A stretch of 38,006 nucleotides of DNA from Chara braunii (GCA_003427395.1 BFEA01000119.1:1331659-1369664), one strand, 5' to 3'. Positions 9,182 to 19,734 are shown, counted from the stretch's first letter. A program made the numbers and translations. Notes: generated by a model not told the origin, from the sequence alone.

Positions 9182-10063
9182 TGAAACGGTTTTCACCTTT
9201 TGCAGTAGCAGATGCAGATTTCAGGGTTCGATCCCTAGACCTCACCCTACCCATGTACAGTATCTGTGTAGACCAGAGAGTTGAACCTGTGACCTGTGTA
9301 TTTGTAGACAGTTGGTAGTTCTATCACAGGTCCGTAGGTAGCAGGGGTTCGATCTGTAGATCTATAGAGTAGAAGTCTTAGCGAGTTCCAGAAGCTTAGC
9401 TGTAGCCCTTCTAGAAGGTCGGCAAGTGGGCAAGTGGGCAAGTGGCGAGGCAAGTGGTGGACTAAACTGCAGTGCAATCGCAGTACGACCTCGGTAGGAT
9501 AGCAGTGAGTCCACAGTCAGTCAGCGGTAAGGTCCAGTCAGTCCCAGTCGGGTCCAGCACGTGCCACGGGGGACTGTGAGCACCATGGGCCGATGGCAAA
9601 GCGCAGACCAACGAGTTTCCGAAGTATAAATCAAGAGGCAGCGCCCAGCCTTTCATTCATTCCTGCGTGCAAAAGGTGAAAACCGTTTCGGGAGGCATTT
9701 TCAGGCATTCATACGGACAGCGACTTGTGCAAGGAGGTCTGCAGTGTGCCCGAAGGACGAAGTGGGCAGAGAGAAGGAGCGTAGCCTAGCGATAGGGCAG
9801 AGGCAGCCATAGCTGCCATAGCTGTAGTAGTGTGAAGTGTGTGTGTGTATGGGTGAGTGTTCAGAGTAACGCGTGTGGGATATCTAGGGTGATCCGGTGT
9901 ATGTGAACAGTGAGTTGTTTGGGCGCTGAGTCACCATAGCCAGTTGGAAGTGAACTCGTATCTGGATGTCATATCTCTGAGTTTTGAGTGGGCGCATGTC
10001 GCCAGTTTGCTGCGCTGCTGTTTACATGCACGAACAGTGTGAATGAGAATGAGTCTGATTGCA
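9182..10063 (+). mobile_element. 5' LTR of element P1 (family X)
   Basis: Begins TGAAACGG and ends TGATTGCA, one base before a primer-binding site. A diverged full-length copy on the opposite strand (23031-23943) has the same termini (TGAAACGG...TGATTTCA), which fixes both boundaries. It contains a conserved TATA box (9625-9631) and tRNA-B-box-like GGTTCGATCCC at about 9226. A 23-base terminal segment (9182-9204) recurs inverted at 9668-9689. The LTR precedes the P1 PBS, leader, Gag and Pol on the same strand. No 3' LTR is seen because P1 is truncated at about 15500. Confidence 0.85.
9625..9631 (+). promoter_or_regulatory. TATA box of the P1 LTR
   Basis: TATAAAT within AAGTATAAATCAAGAGG. The same context (AAGTATAAATCAGGAGG) is kept in the opposite-strand solo LTR at 23448-23454. 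That supports a real RNA polymerase II promoter inside the LTR. Confidence 0.65.
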
Positions 10064-10064
10064 T

Positions 10065-10076
10065 TGGTATCGGAGC
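10065..10076 (+). other. Primer-binding site of element P1
   Basis: TGGTATCGGAGC lies one base after the LTR end ...TTGCA. It is complementary to an initiator tRNA-Met-type 3' end and identical to the PBS at 5498-5509, 18718-18729 and 28056-28067. Confidence 0.85.
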
Positions 10077-10127
10077 TGGTACCCGCTATTCCATGCGCGC
10101 CGTCGTGTGCAGGGCCTGAAGCGCCAT

Positions 10128-10622
10128 NNNNNNNNNNNNNNNNNNNNNNNNNNNNNNNNNNNNNNNNNNNNNNNNNNNNNNNNNNNNNNNNNNNNNNNNN
10201 NNNNNNNNNNNNNNNNNNNNNNNNNNNNNNNNNNNNNNNNNNNNNNNNNNNNNNNNNNNNNNNNNNNNNNNNNNNNNNNNNNNNNNNNNNNNNNNNNNNN
10301 NNNNNNNNNNNNNNNNNNNNNNNNNNNNNNNNNNNNNNNNNNNNNNNNNNNNNNNNNNNNNNNNNNNNNNNNNNNNNNNNNNNNNNNNNNNNNNNNNNNN
10401 NNNNNNNNNNNNNNNNNNNNNNNNNNNNNNNNNNNNNNNNNNNNNNNNNNNNNNNNNNNNNNNNNNNNNNNNNNNNNNNNNNNNNNNNNNNNNNNNNNNN
10501 NNNNNNNNNNNNNNNNNNNNNNNNNNNNNNNNNNNNNNNNNNNNNNNNNNNNNNNNNNNNNNNNNNNNNNNNNNNNNNNNNNNNNNNNNNNNNNNNNNNN
10601 NNNNNNNNNNNNNNNNNNNNNN
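10128..10622. other. Assembly gap (495 N)
   Basis: A run of N within the leader of element P1. Frames that span it are meaningless. Confidence 0.99.

Positions 10623-10648
<26 letters not shown>
10623..10648 (+). repeat. A26 homopolymer at gap edge
   Basis: Twenty-six consecutive A directly after the gap, followed by GAGAAGAAGAAG. This is the likely reason for the assembly break. It could be the poly(A) tail of an insertion hidden in the gap, but the gap hides the other side. Confidence 0.85.
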
Positions 10649-10653
<5 letters not shown>

Positions 10654-10748
10654 GAAGAAGACAGCCGGGGTGAAAGGAGGCGAGGAAGGCGAAAGGAAGA
10701 CGAGGGCTGGCGAGAAAGAGAAGCCGGCAGCCATAGCTGACCGGAGGG

Positions 10749-10869
10749 TTGACCAGAAGAGTTGACCGGAGGTGTTGACCGGCGGTTACCAGAGTTGACC
10801 GGGGGGTGACCAGGGGCTGATAGCAGCGTTGACCAAGGCCGTTGACCGGCGTTGACCAAGACCTTGACC
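10749..10869 (+). repeat. Array of TTGACC (W-box) motifs in the P1 leader
   Basis: TTGACC occurs at 10749, 10762, 10775, 10795, 10829, 10842, 10852 and 10864, mostly as GTTGACCGG with spacings of about 10-34 bases. Partial TGACC copies lie at 10738 and 10807 and one more TTGACC at 11038. TTGAC(C/T) is the WRKY-factor W-box. The array may be a decayed minisatellite, a regulatory cluster, or both. The remaining leader to 11426 shows no other recognisable signal. Confidence 0.8.
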
Positions 10870-11426
10870 AAGCTGGAGCCGATAACATCTCGACAAACCC
10901 TCAGCCTATCCCTCGCCCTATGGATGTGCACACACCCCTTGGTATTTGCTGAGTCCAGTCTGTCTGTCTATTCTTTCTGGATCGAGTCTCTTCTGTCCTA
11001 AGTGATAGTACTCTGTGGATGAAGGATAAGGTCTTGTTGACCAAACCCACACGGGATGAGTAGGGCTAAAAGCTGTGTCTGACAACTCGACTGTCCCGGA
11101 GGTCAAACCCTCCCAAGGACCGGTATTGACCGGCAGGCTGCTCGGTGTGGCACGGTAGGCCTCGAAATCCGAGCTGTGGGCTGCACAACAGACCGTCTAA
11201 ATCTTGAGAGACCTGCTGATCGCGTCGTCATGTCTGCGACGTTAATTTCTGAGGAGTTCGGGGGATCTCCTTAAATGCCTCCTGATCAGCAAAAGGTCTA
11301 GTAGTGACAGCCATAGTTAGGTCCAGGCTAGAGACCATAGTTGACAGGATCCTTGTCAGGATTCTGTGAGTCCTTAGATTGAGTCAATAGGTTTGGAACC
11401 ACTAATCCGGTTGCACACTTATCATC

Positions 11427-13364
11427 ATGGTGGACTTGCGTAGTGGGAAGAATACTAGCCCATACACCCCTGAGCAGCAAGAGAAAATCGTCGTCTTAGT
11501 CAAAGAGAACAAAGAGAGGAAGGAGCTTGAGAAGCAGGCGAAGCTAAAGGCTATCGCAGAGGAACATACGGTGAAGATGAAGAAATTGGAGGAGGAGATG
11601 AAGAGGATTCAACAGGAGGAGGAAGAAAGAAGAAAGGCTCCTGAAGCAGAAGTAGCAGCAGAAGAAGAGAAAGAGAGAATGCGGATTGAGAGTGGAGAAG
11701 GGAGCAGTGGCACGATGAACAGGGATACAATTGTAGAGATGGAGAAAAGGATAAGTGAGTGGGTCGCTAATTTATCGTTGGGAGAAGATGAGGAGGCAGA
11801 GTCTTATGTGACTCAAGATGAGAGGGATGCGCTAGCCAGCGAGCTAGCAGCAATGACAGATCCTATGGAACGGCGAGAAAGGGAGGAGGAGCAAAAGTTG
11901 GCATGGAAGTTGAGAATGAAGAGGGAGAAGAAGAGGAGGAGAGAGGAAGTTAATAAATTGACCGCAGAGGTGGCAAAAGTGCAAGATTGTAAGAGAGAGG
12001 TGTTGGCCCAACCAGATAAGGCCAAATGGGATAAGGTATTGGGTTACTTGGAGGTGCTGAGCACAGCATGGATGGAGGAGCACCAGGCCGGTTGGAGCCA
12101 AGAGGTAGCCCTGAGTGCCATGCGGTCGGGATTTAGAGACTTTGCGTGAGAGATCGTCACCCACATTGGGGGCGAAGTCAGGCAACTGAGGGATAACGTA
12201 GGGAAGTTTTGTGAGGGCGCCATTGAGGGTGCCAAAGCAATAGCCGTTGTAGAGGGCTAGGCCAGACCCCGTAAGGACCCAGTTAAGCTCAAGTTCCCAG
12301 ACGCATACGGGGGAAAGAAGGAGGAGAACTTTGACAACTGGGAGGCCAGTGTCAACAGTTACATATATCTACAGCATATCCTGTCAGAGGAACAAGTCCT
12401 CGTGGCCTTCCAGGCCCTTAAGGATGAGGCGGCTAGTTTTGCCAGGTCCCTTGCGCGCGCAGCCGGTTGTGAGAACAACCTGGTTGCTTACTCTAAAGTC
12501 ACCCCCCTTCCTCAATTCTTTAAGCTCCTGAAGGAGCGGTTTGCGGACCCAACGAGAGGCGTTCGCGCCTCTGATAAGTTACAAACGATCCACTCACGAT
12601 AGTGGCGGAGTGCAAGGGCACTCAAGGGTACAATGGACGACTTGGTAGCCGTCCCAGACCATGGGGTCACTGAGCCCCAGTTGGTTCAGTTATTTTATCG
12701 TGCCATGCCAGAGGCCCTACGTGGGCATTTCTTTGACAAATCTCAACAGGCCGGCATCACTGCATTGAGTAGAGAAGTCGTCATGTATGAGTCAAAGTCC
12801 CACCTTCTGGCACAAGGACTTAGATAAGGGGAAAAGGTGGAAAGGTCGTACCATCTCGGGCCAAGTGAGGGCTAAGGATCACATGATCCTTACTTTAGAG
12901 GAAGGTGGTACTGATGAGGTCCCATACAGTCAGACTGAGTGGGGCCTAGAGGAGGAGTACAGTAGTATGGGGCAGGGGAGGTCTTATGCTGTTGTCGAGG
13001 CTGGAGGGAGGCCGCAAGGTAGAGGAGGAGGCCAAGGCCAAAGAGCCAGGTCATGGGAGGCCGAGGGCCGGGCGCACAGGGGGTTGGCGGACAGGGAAAC
13101 CGCCAAGTGGGAGGTAGGGGTCAAGGTCCCCCACCAAATCGCCAAGGTTCTAATCGGTCCTCACAGCGAAGGGGTGGAAGGGCACCTCAAGGAGGATGGC
13201 ACCCAGGCTTGCCACAAGGCAGGCCCTGGGAAGATTTGGGCTTGGACCAGCGCATATGGCAGGAGGGCGTGGACCAGGGTCAGTGCGTATTCTGTGGTGA
13301 CCCGGCCCATGTCATTAAATATTGTCCTAAGTATGCCCAGCAGTCAAAAGGCAGCCGCCAATAG
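11427..13364 (+). pseudogene. gag: Element P1: Gag, multiply interrupted
   Basis: Starts at ATG 11427 (MVDLRSGKNTSPYTPEQQ). The first 240 residues are open and form a long Glu/Lys/Arg coiled coil. The same frame then continues with capsid-like sequence (FDNWEASVNSYIYLQHILSE, FFKLLKERFADP, LVQLFYRAMPEALRGHFFDK), but it is broken by TGA 12147, TAG 12258, TAG 12600 and TAA 12825. After about 12830 coding character moves to another frame (PYSQTEWGLEEEYSS, Arg/Gly-rich) and returns at about 13050. There a Gly/Arg/Gln-rich tail carries the intact CCHC knuckle CVFCGDPAHVIKYC, ending at TAG 13362. The order coiled coil, capsid, knuckle matches the other Gags here. Confidence 0.88.
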
Positions 13365-14140
13365 GGGTTGCAACTGCCCCTACTTTAAGGCCATGTGGAG
13401 AAGTGAGTGTGCGCGAACAGGACACTCCCAACCCACATGAGCTTATGGCAGAGGTTGCAGGCTCGTGCCTAGATAGTTGTCCAGAGACTGCTTGTGTTAG
13501 CGTCTCGCTAGGCACGTCCCTCACAGGTGTGGCAGAAGAATTAAAGGAGAGGATGCCAGCCTGGGCCAAAATGAAGAAAGAGAGTAAAGGACAACTAATC
13601 CTGGTAGACGTAGAAGTTTTCAGGAGTAGAGTAGGGGCCCTTATAGACTCAGGGGCCACCCGCAGTTATATTAGCCGCAGGGCGCTGAAAAAGTTGAGGC
13701 TAGGATTAAAAGTCCAAAAATTGGCCGACCCCATAATCAGTGTCCTCGCAGACAACCGCACAATGCGTGTTGATGACTATGTAGAGGGAGTCCAGGTGTA
13801 CTTTCGCCTAGAGAAGGATGGGAAAGTGGAGAAAGTTCTCCATTCCCTGACTCTCCTCGTACAGGATGACCTTCCTTTTGATGTAGTGTTAGGAATGGAT
13901 TGGGGAGAGGCAACAGGGGCCACACTCCATTTGAGAGAGCATGAGTGTAGGCAGCCCGTCAGGCGAGGTTAAGACTGCCCGCCTGTTTCATGTGTCAGGT
14001 GTAGATAACACCTTGGCGCATTGCTGCCTCAGTGCTCCCGCGTTCGCGTGATTCGTGAAGAAGGAGCGATTAGAGGAACAGGTCTTTGTAGTTTATGTCA
14101 GACCTGTCACTGAGGCTAGGGAAGAGGTGACTTCCACAGA

Positions 14141-14288
14141 TCCAACGATTGCCAAGCTGCTGGAAGAGTTCAAAGATTTGACTGAGTCGCCGACAGGAGT
14201 AGTGTCGTGACCCATCCAACGATTGCCAAGCTGCTGGAAGAGTTCAAAGATTTGACTGAGTCGCCGACAGGAGTAGTGTCGTGACCCA
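14141..14288 (+). repeat. 74-bp perfect tandem duplication in P1 pol
   Basis: Units 14141-14214 and 14215-14288 are identical, and the hexamer TCCAAC that starts each unit also follows the second (14289-14294). That pattern is expected from slippage or end-joining between two TCCAAC copies. The length is not a multiple of three, so it breaks the frame between protease and RT. Confidence 0.93.
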
Positions 14289-14567
14289 TCCAACACAGGA
14301 TAGAAATAGAGCCTGGCAGTAGAACTCCTAAGGGAGCAGTCTACAGGATGTCCCCTAGAGAGTTAGAGGAGCTTCGCAAGCAATTAGACGAGCTCCTTGA
14401 GAAAGGTTGGATCAGGCCCAGTTCGTCTCCTTTTGGAGCACCAGTCCTGTCTGTCCCTAAGAAGGAGAGCTTCGTATGTGTATAGACTATAGGGGTTTGA
14501 ATGCGATTACCATGAAGAATGTTGAGCCGATGCCCAGGATAGATGATCTTTTACATCGAGTGCAGGG

Positions 14568-14643
14568 TTGCAAGTATTTTTCTAAGATAGACCTGAAGTC
14601 TGGTTTTGCAAGTATTTTTCTAAGATAGACCTGAAGTCCGGTT
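14568..14643 (+). repeat. 38-bp tandem duplication in P1 RT
   Basis: Units 14568-14605 and 14606-14643 differ at one base (GAAGTCTGG / GAAGTCCGG). The duplication repeats the YFSKIDLKSG block of the RT and shifts the frame. GGTT occurs at both junctions. Confidence 0.92.
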
Positions 14644-15504
14644 ATCATCAGATAGAGGTCCATCCTGATGATCAGTACAACACTGCGCTCCGGACTATAT
14701 ATGGGCACTATGAGTTTATAGTGATGCCCTTTGGACTAACCAATGCGCCAGCCACTTTTCAGCATTGTATGAATGACCTGTTTAGACTATGGTTAGATAA
14801 GTTTGTGGTAGTCTACTTAGATGATATCTTAGTTTTTAGTAAGACCCTCCAGGAGCACCAGGGTCATCTGAGGCTGGTCTTGGAGAAGCTACAAGAGGCT
14901 AACTTCAAGATCAACGCCAAGAAGTGCGAGTGGGCCAAGACACAAGTCCTGTACTTGGGCCACGTATTAGACGGGGATGGCATTAAGCCTGAGGACAGCA
15001 AGATAGCGGCAATTAGAGACTGGCCGACGCCCCGCACATTGACAGAGTTGCAGTCGTTCCTAGGCCTAGCTAACTACTATAGAAAGTTCGTGCGGAACTT
15101 TTCTACTATCGTCACTCCCCTGCGCAGGTTGCTTAAGAAAGAGGCAATCTGGCAATGGGATAAAGACTGTACGTCTGCGCTAAAGAAACTGAAGTGTGCA
15201 TTAATAGAGTACCTGTCCTCAAAGTAGTTGATCCATCTTTGCCTTTTGTCGTCACCACGGACGCGAGTCAATATGGTATAGGCGCCGTGTTGCAGCAAGA
15301 CGGCGACAATGGCTATAGACCCGTAGAGTTCATGTCAGCGAGGATGCCCTCGGAGAAGGTTGCCACCTCAACGTACGAGAGAGAACTCTACGCTCTCAGG
15401 CAGGCTCCAGAGCACTGGAAGCATTACCTCCTTGGGAGGCACTTCAAAGTGCATTCTGACCATGAGACCCTTAGATGGTTGTCCTTCCCTGACCACTGAG
15501 CTTC

Positions 15505-15681
15505 TAACTCTTTTAAGGACTCAGACACATCTCTCGAACAAAGCATCGATTGGTCTACATGTGTCTGCGGGGCGACTCGTGGGTCAATAACCTTGGCCAA
15601 CGCTTGAAGTGGGGAAGGCAACATTACCACTTCGGCGTGAGTAAGAGCGGCTAAAATCCGTACTGGCCCGAGGTGTTTCCC
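15505..15681 (-). pseudogene. pol: Element E2: protease N-terminal stub
   Basis: From the slippery site at 15681 the -1 frame is open (GKHLGPVRIL..., then HVDQSMLCSRDVSESLKELE) to about 15510. It closely parallels the E3 protease linker (GKHFGPVGI..., HSDQSILCSMNVFESLEELE). The retropepsin active site itself is missing because E2 ends here against the RNase H of P1. Confidence 0.75.
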
Positions 15682-17498
15682 TGCGAAGTGCTCGCAAATG
15701 CACTACCAGAGTTAGAGGATAAGCCCACCACCGTAGGAGAGGCTACCTTCATTGTAACCTTTTTGCCTCGGCAGGTTCTAGCTGTGAGGCCAAAGTTGCC
15801 ACGGTTAAGACACATGCCCCTAGCAACTCGGTCTCTCCACACCTCGTAGTCTAAACCAAGTTGCACCCAAACTGGTGTCCCTTGGTCGCCTTGACCCTTA
15901 GACCGGCCTACCTTCTATTTCCCCCATCCGAAGTCTCACTAGCCCCATCCTGCTCTGTATCTTCCCCATAGTCAGGGAAGTCGTCAATCTAAGTTGCCTA
16001 ACCATCGTGGTCAGCAAACATAAGATTGCCCTTCTTCCTCCAATCCTGGGGAAGCTTATTCTTCCTACCATCTACCGGGCCCTGCTGTGCAGTTCCAAGT
16101 TTGGCCTCTATATCTAAGGCCTTCTTGCTGAAAGTAGCAAAGTTATGGACATCGATGGTGGCCTCATCCACCAGTTTGTTCTTGACATGTGTGGGCAGAC
16201 ATCGCAGACAAGTTGTAAGGAGTACCTGAGAGTTATAGCCCACGCCAGGTACTACGATCAGGCGTTTTACGGCGTTTGTGACCTCACGAACCGTCCGCTA
16301 CCATTTTGAACCAAGACTAGCAAGTGAGTCAGTGACCTTATGAGACCCTTGAGCGTCATGCCACCTATTGTACACAATTCGTACGAAGTCTTCCAATATT
16401 TGGGCCTGGGCCCAGGCATCGAAGTTCTGACCATAGCTCTGTTGCTGCACCAGACCATTTAACCATCGTGCTGCAGAGCCTTCCAAAAAGGATGCAGCCA
16501 CTATAACTTCCTGCTTTGGCCTTGTGAGCTTGTGCCTAAGTAGGCATAGTCCTCACCCAAGTGTCCAGGTCGTCCTCCCTCTTCTTGTCGCCAGATAAGG
16601 GTTTAGGACTCAGCAAGGGGATCTTGGGCATCCATTGCATGGGTTGGATTGCCCCGGGTGTTTGCTGCAGTGGCTGTGTAACCACTGGGACAGGTTGCTG
16701 CACGCTAACCTGAGGCTTTCCTGACGGCTGAACTGTAGCTGCAACCGTCACTGGTGGTAGGGGAGAAGTCCTAAGGACCTGACCACTAGCTGCTGCTACA
16801 CCACTTGTGAGAGGCATACTAAACATGGGAGAGAAAGAGGGCCCTACCGGCGACGGCGTCACTGAGGGACCCGCAACCGTACAGGGAGCTACAGAGTACT
16901 GCGGTTGTCTCATCATGGGACGAGGAGCCTGCAGTGCTGCCAGAGTGCAATTCTGGTCGGCCACTAACTCGGCCAACAATTCCTGCTGCACTACCTGTGT
17001 TTCAACCACGCAAAGCAGCGAGCGACGCAGTGACTTGACCACAGGATCCAGTGTTGATTCATCTAGTGCTTCCAGTTCTCCTAACTCCTGCCTCCTAGCT
17101 CCTAGTTTGGCTTTACTCATTTTAGCCTTATTCCTTTTGCCTTTTACATCCCTCAATTGCTGTCGTAACTCATCATAAAGAGCATCCACTTGTAAGATCT
17201 CATAATCTTCTGGCGTGAGTTGAGAGGCCTGTGACATAGTACAGGCGGTAGCCAAGGCTGCCTCGGCGTTGGCTCTAGCTTCTGCTTCTAATGCACCAGC
17301 TAGTGCCCTTTCAGCTCTGGCTGCTGCTTCCCTAGCCCTCTATAATGTCGTCCTCTCCATGGCTTCCCTCCACAGCCTCCTTTCCTCTCCTTGCTCTAGT
17401 TGTAGGAAAGTGATCGATCCACTGAGTGCAGATCTGCGAGTAACTCTAAGACCATCCACTAATCGTTCCTCCTCCTCACTGATTTCTTCTTCACTCAT
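15651..17498 (-). pseudogene. gag: Element E2: Gag, heavily decayed
   Basis: The likely start is ATG 17498 (MSEEEISEEEERLV), giving an acidic coiled-coil N-terminus; a TAG at 17340-17342 interrupts it. The frame then runs openly from about 17255 through a coiled coil (YDELRQQLRDVKGKRNKAKMSKAKL), a Pro/Gln/Val-rich linker and the capsid start LSGDKKREDDLDTWVR. A frameshift near 16540, a TAG at 16298-16300 and further breaks near 16000 separate the capsid blocks VAASFLEGSAARWLNGLVQQ, QVLLTTCLRCLP and FATFSKKALDIEAKLG. The zinc knuckle survives only as CLNRGNFGLTARTC: Cys2 is Arg (CGT) and His is Leu (CTC), each one base from the expected codon. It is a paralogue of the E3 Gag at 28827-30848. 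Confidence 0.88.
15675..15681 (-). promoter_or_regulatory. -1 frameshift slippery heptamer (E2 gag/pol)
   Basis: The minus strand reads G_GGA_AAC in Gag phase, 21 bases before the Gag stop (TAG at 15651-15653). The -1 frame begins GKHLGPV and is open. The same heptamer and a similar transframe peptide occur in E3 (28842-28848). Confidence 0.7.
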
Positions 17499-18717
17499 GA
17501 GCTACAATGATGTGTGATCTAAACTCAAATCCACTTTGAATCCTACCTCAACATGATACCCACCCGAGTAATAATAAACAACTAATTTTGGTCAGCGTGG
17601 AGGAAAGTAGTCACAACCAACGTCCGATCCTGAAAGGTAATTTTATTTCCATTTTTAGATTATTATAAAACAGAATGCAATGCAGCAAGGAATATTCTAT
17701 TTGCATCTGTTTGTCAGTTGTTAACCAAGTCCGTACAACTAAATAATCAAAAATAAAAATAAATCACATGTGGAGATGCATGCTGGTCCAGCGGCGAACA
17801 GTTGCCAGAATCTTCCCTCCCCCTGTATCCTTCTTGAGTAGTCACTTATGTCGACGTCCTGAGCATCTGGTTGAGTAGCGTGTCTAAAGGTGTGCAATCC
17901 AGCCCAACCCTGTGCCCCAAGTCTATGCTAAGCCTGCCAACCCTACGTCTTATTTATCCTCGCATGCAACGAGCCTTACTTCCGGTTGATCTGGCTGCTC
18001 AAGAGGCAGTTCAGGGACAGCCTCCAAGGTCCTCAGGAATTATTTAACGTCGCAGACAGGACGACGATCACAGCCAAGGTTCAACTGGAACCCACCGGAA
18101 ATATTTATAGACGGTCTGGTGAGCGCCTCTTATAGGGCTGGCATGCCCAGCATGACCTCTAACAACGCAGCAAGCAGAACCAAGGACTTGCGCCAAAGCA
18201 TGTGTGTACTAATCCCAGCGGGTGACCGTGACCCAAGTGCTTTGTCCAGGGCCCTTCAAAGGCTTCGCCCGTCTCCCACCAGCTTGCTGCCCAGGAAGAA
18301 TGTCGACTCTCAAGGTTGAGCGCTCGCGACACCTCACATCAAGAGGACTCTCAAGACAGAACTCACTTCCTCACGGTAAGAAGCAATGAAGAGGGTAGAT
18401 AAGGATGAGGGCAACGTATCTCATAATGCTGCCCCCAACCACAGATTTCTCACTGGCAACCTGACGTTCATTTATGATGATCGGTCTTTGCCTTGGCACA
18501 ACAAACACCGAAATGCAGTTCCACCTCGGCTTAAATGCCACATCAGCAAGTTCTCATCATCCAGCGTACACCCCAATGTCACCTCATAGCCTTACTGGCG
18601 CGCCCACACGACCCTGGGCCGCCGCACGTTCAACGCCCAAGCATTATCACTGCCCCACCATCACATGTGAAGCACCGAACTTCTATTGCGAAGAACCAGC
18701 AAGTGTAATTCGAAATA
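17499..18717 (-). other. Untranslated leader of element E2
   Basis: Sequence between the E2 PBS and Gag start. Much of it (about 17740-18700) aligns in order with 31080-32080 of E3, for example GTGTCTAAAGGTGTGCA, GAATTATTTAACGTCGCA and CTGCCCCCAACCACAGAT. The segment 17560-17760 is A/T-rich. No gene is supported. Confidence 0.6.
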
Positions 18718-18729
18718 GCTCCGATACCA
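18718..18729 (-). other. Primer-binding site of element E2
   Basis: The minus strand reads TGGTATCGGAGC, three bases after an LTR end ...CATTGCA. It is the same variant as in E1, P1 and C1. Confidence 0.8.
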
Positions 18730-18732
18730 AAT

Positions 18733-19734
18733 TGCAATGAAAATGAGCAATAGCGAAATGACAGATTCCAGATTGCACAATCACATTGAAAGCCAGAAAG
18801 TCCCACACTGTCCAGAAAGAAGAATTGCACCAATATTACACCAACACTGAATCCAAGTGTCAATGAGAGCTTGCTCTCGCCATCACCCACATAAGTATCC
18901 AGAGCCATTCCTCCTACTTGGCACTCAGCACCCAGACTACTATCACACAGCTACTTCCTGCCTACGAATTGACGATGCAACTGTTGACGTCCGCAGTCAC
19001 CGAAGTACATGAAGATGTCGCCCCATGCAGACTATCACCAATACCAGGTATGTGCCCTCACGTCATCATCCTCATCTCTTCCTCTCACTCTCTCCCTCTT
19101 GTCCTCCACCCACTTCTTCTCCTTCACACACATGAAGACCACCACTACCCCTTGCTGTTCACCCAAGCCCAGCCAGCTATAAAAGTCGAGTTATGGCATT
19201 GCCCTCAGCAGCGCCCTTCACACACGACCGCACGTGCACGAGCACCTTGCCTACCGCTGCCTACAGCATGCGAGCACTCGCTCAAGCAGCGCTGCTGCAT
19301 GAATGGCAAGTGCCCGAATGACCGGCCAGGCAGCGAGCTCTTTCCTATATGGAAAGAGTCTGACCTGTATAATGCCTGGTTGGGCTGGGCCTGTGCCCAG
19401 AAGCTTCCGGTAGGCCCCGGGTAGCTGGGCCTGTACTGCTACTGCCCTGGGCCCCGTTTTGTTACGGCCCCAACTGCTTGTCGTGTATACTGCTGCAGAT
19501 GCGGCCCAGGGCCTGCCTCGAAGATAGGCCTAGAAGGCCGAAACATAGTGTGGCTGGCCGTGGCCTGGGTTCCTTCAACCAACTGACGCGATGCAACTGC
19601 CTGAACCCCAAATGCGAAATTGACAACAATGGGCCCCTCGTGATTTTCTCAGGCCCGCCTTCACTTAGGGCGGGCACAGGCCAAAAATGGGCCCCTCGTG
19701 ATTTTCTCAGGCCCGCCTTCACTTAGGGCGGGCA
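18733..19734 (-). mobile_element. 5' LTR of element E2 (family Y)
   Basis: Minus strand from TGCCCGCCC at 19734 (or 19676 if the 58-bp duplication is excluded) to ...CATTGCA at 18733, directly before the PBS. The 5' terminus is a GC-rich hairpin (GCCCGCC...GGCGGGC around CTAAGTGAA). Homologous LTRs are at 32100-32982 (minus), 33282-34213 and 34289-35280 (plus). A plus-strand CTATAAAAG at about 19175 is antisense to this LTR and is not conserved in the copies. Confidence 0.75.

Larger units (their letters stand above)
13366..15499 (+). pseudogene. pol: Element P1: protease, reverse transcriptase, RNase H (truncated)
   Basis: The protease frame lies -1 to the Gag knuckle frame and carries ALIDSGATRSYIS and the flap-side motif VVLGMDW. 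The RT begins near 14340 with MSPRELEELRKQLDELLEKGWIRP and continues through CIDYRGLN, YFSKIDLKSG, MPFGLTNAPATFQ and the catalytic YLDD (about 14814-14825). Then follow YLGH and FLGLANYYRKF. RNase H (from about 15225) shows VVTTDASQYGIGAVLQQ, ERELYALRQAPEHWK and VHSDHETL. It stops in the RNase H at about 15499, where opposite-strand E2 sequence starts. Integrase is missing. Lesions include two tandem duplications (74 and 38 bp), a one-base loss near 14470 and a frameshift near 15210. Confidence 0.92.

Noticed and set aside
9931-10931. Long reading frames across the N block
   Set aside because: They exist only because undetermined bases contain no stop codons.
19175-19183. Plus-strand TATA box CTATAAAAG in the E2 LTR
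   Set aside because: It is antisense to the LTR orientation fixed by PBS and Gag, and is not conserved in the other family Y LTRs.
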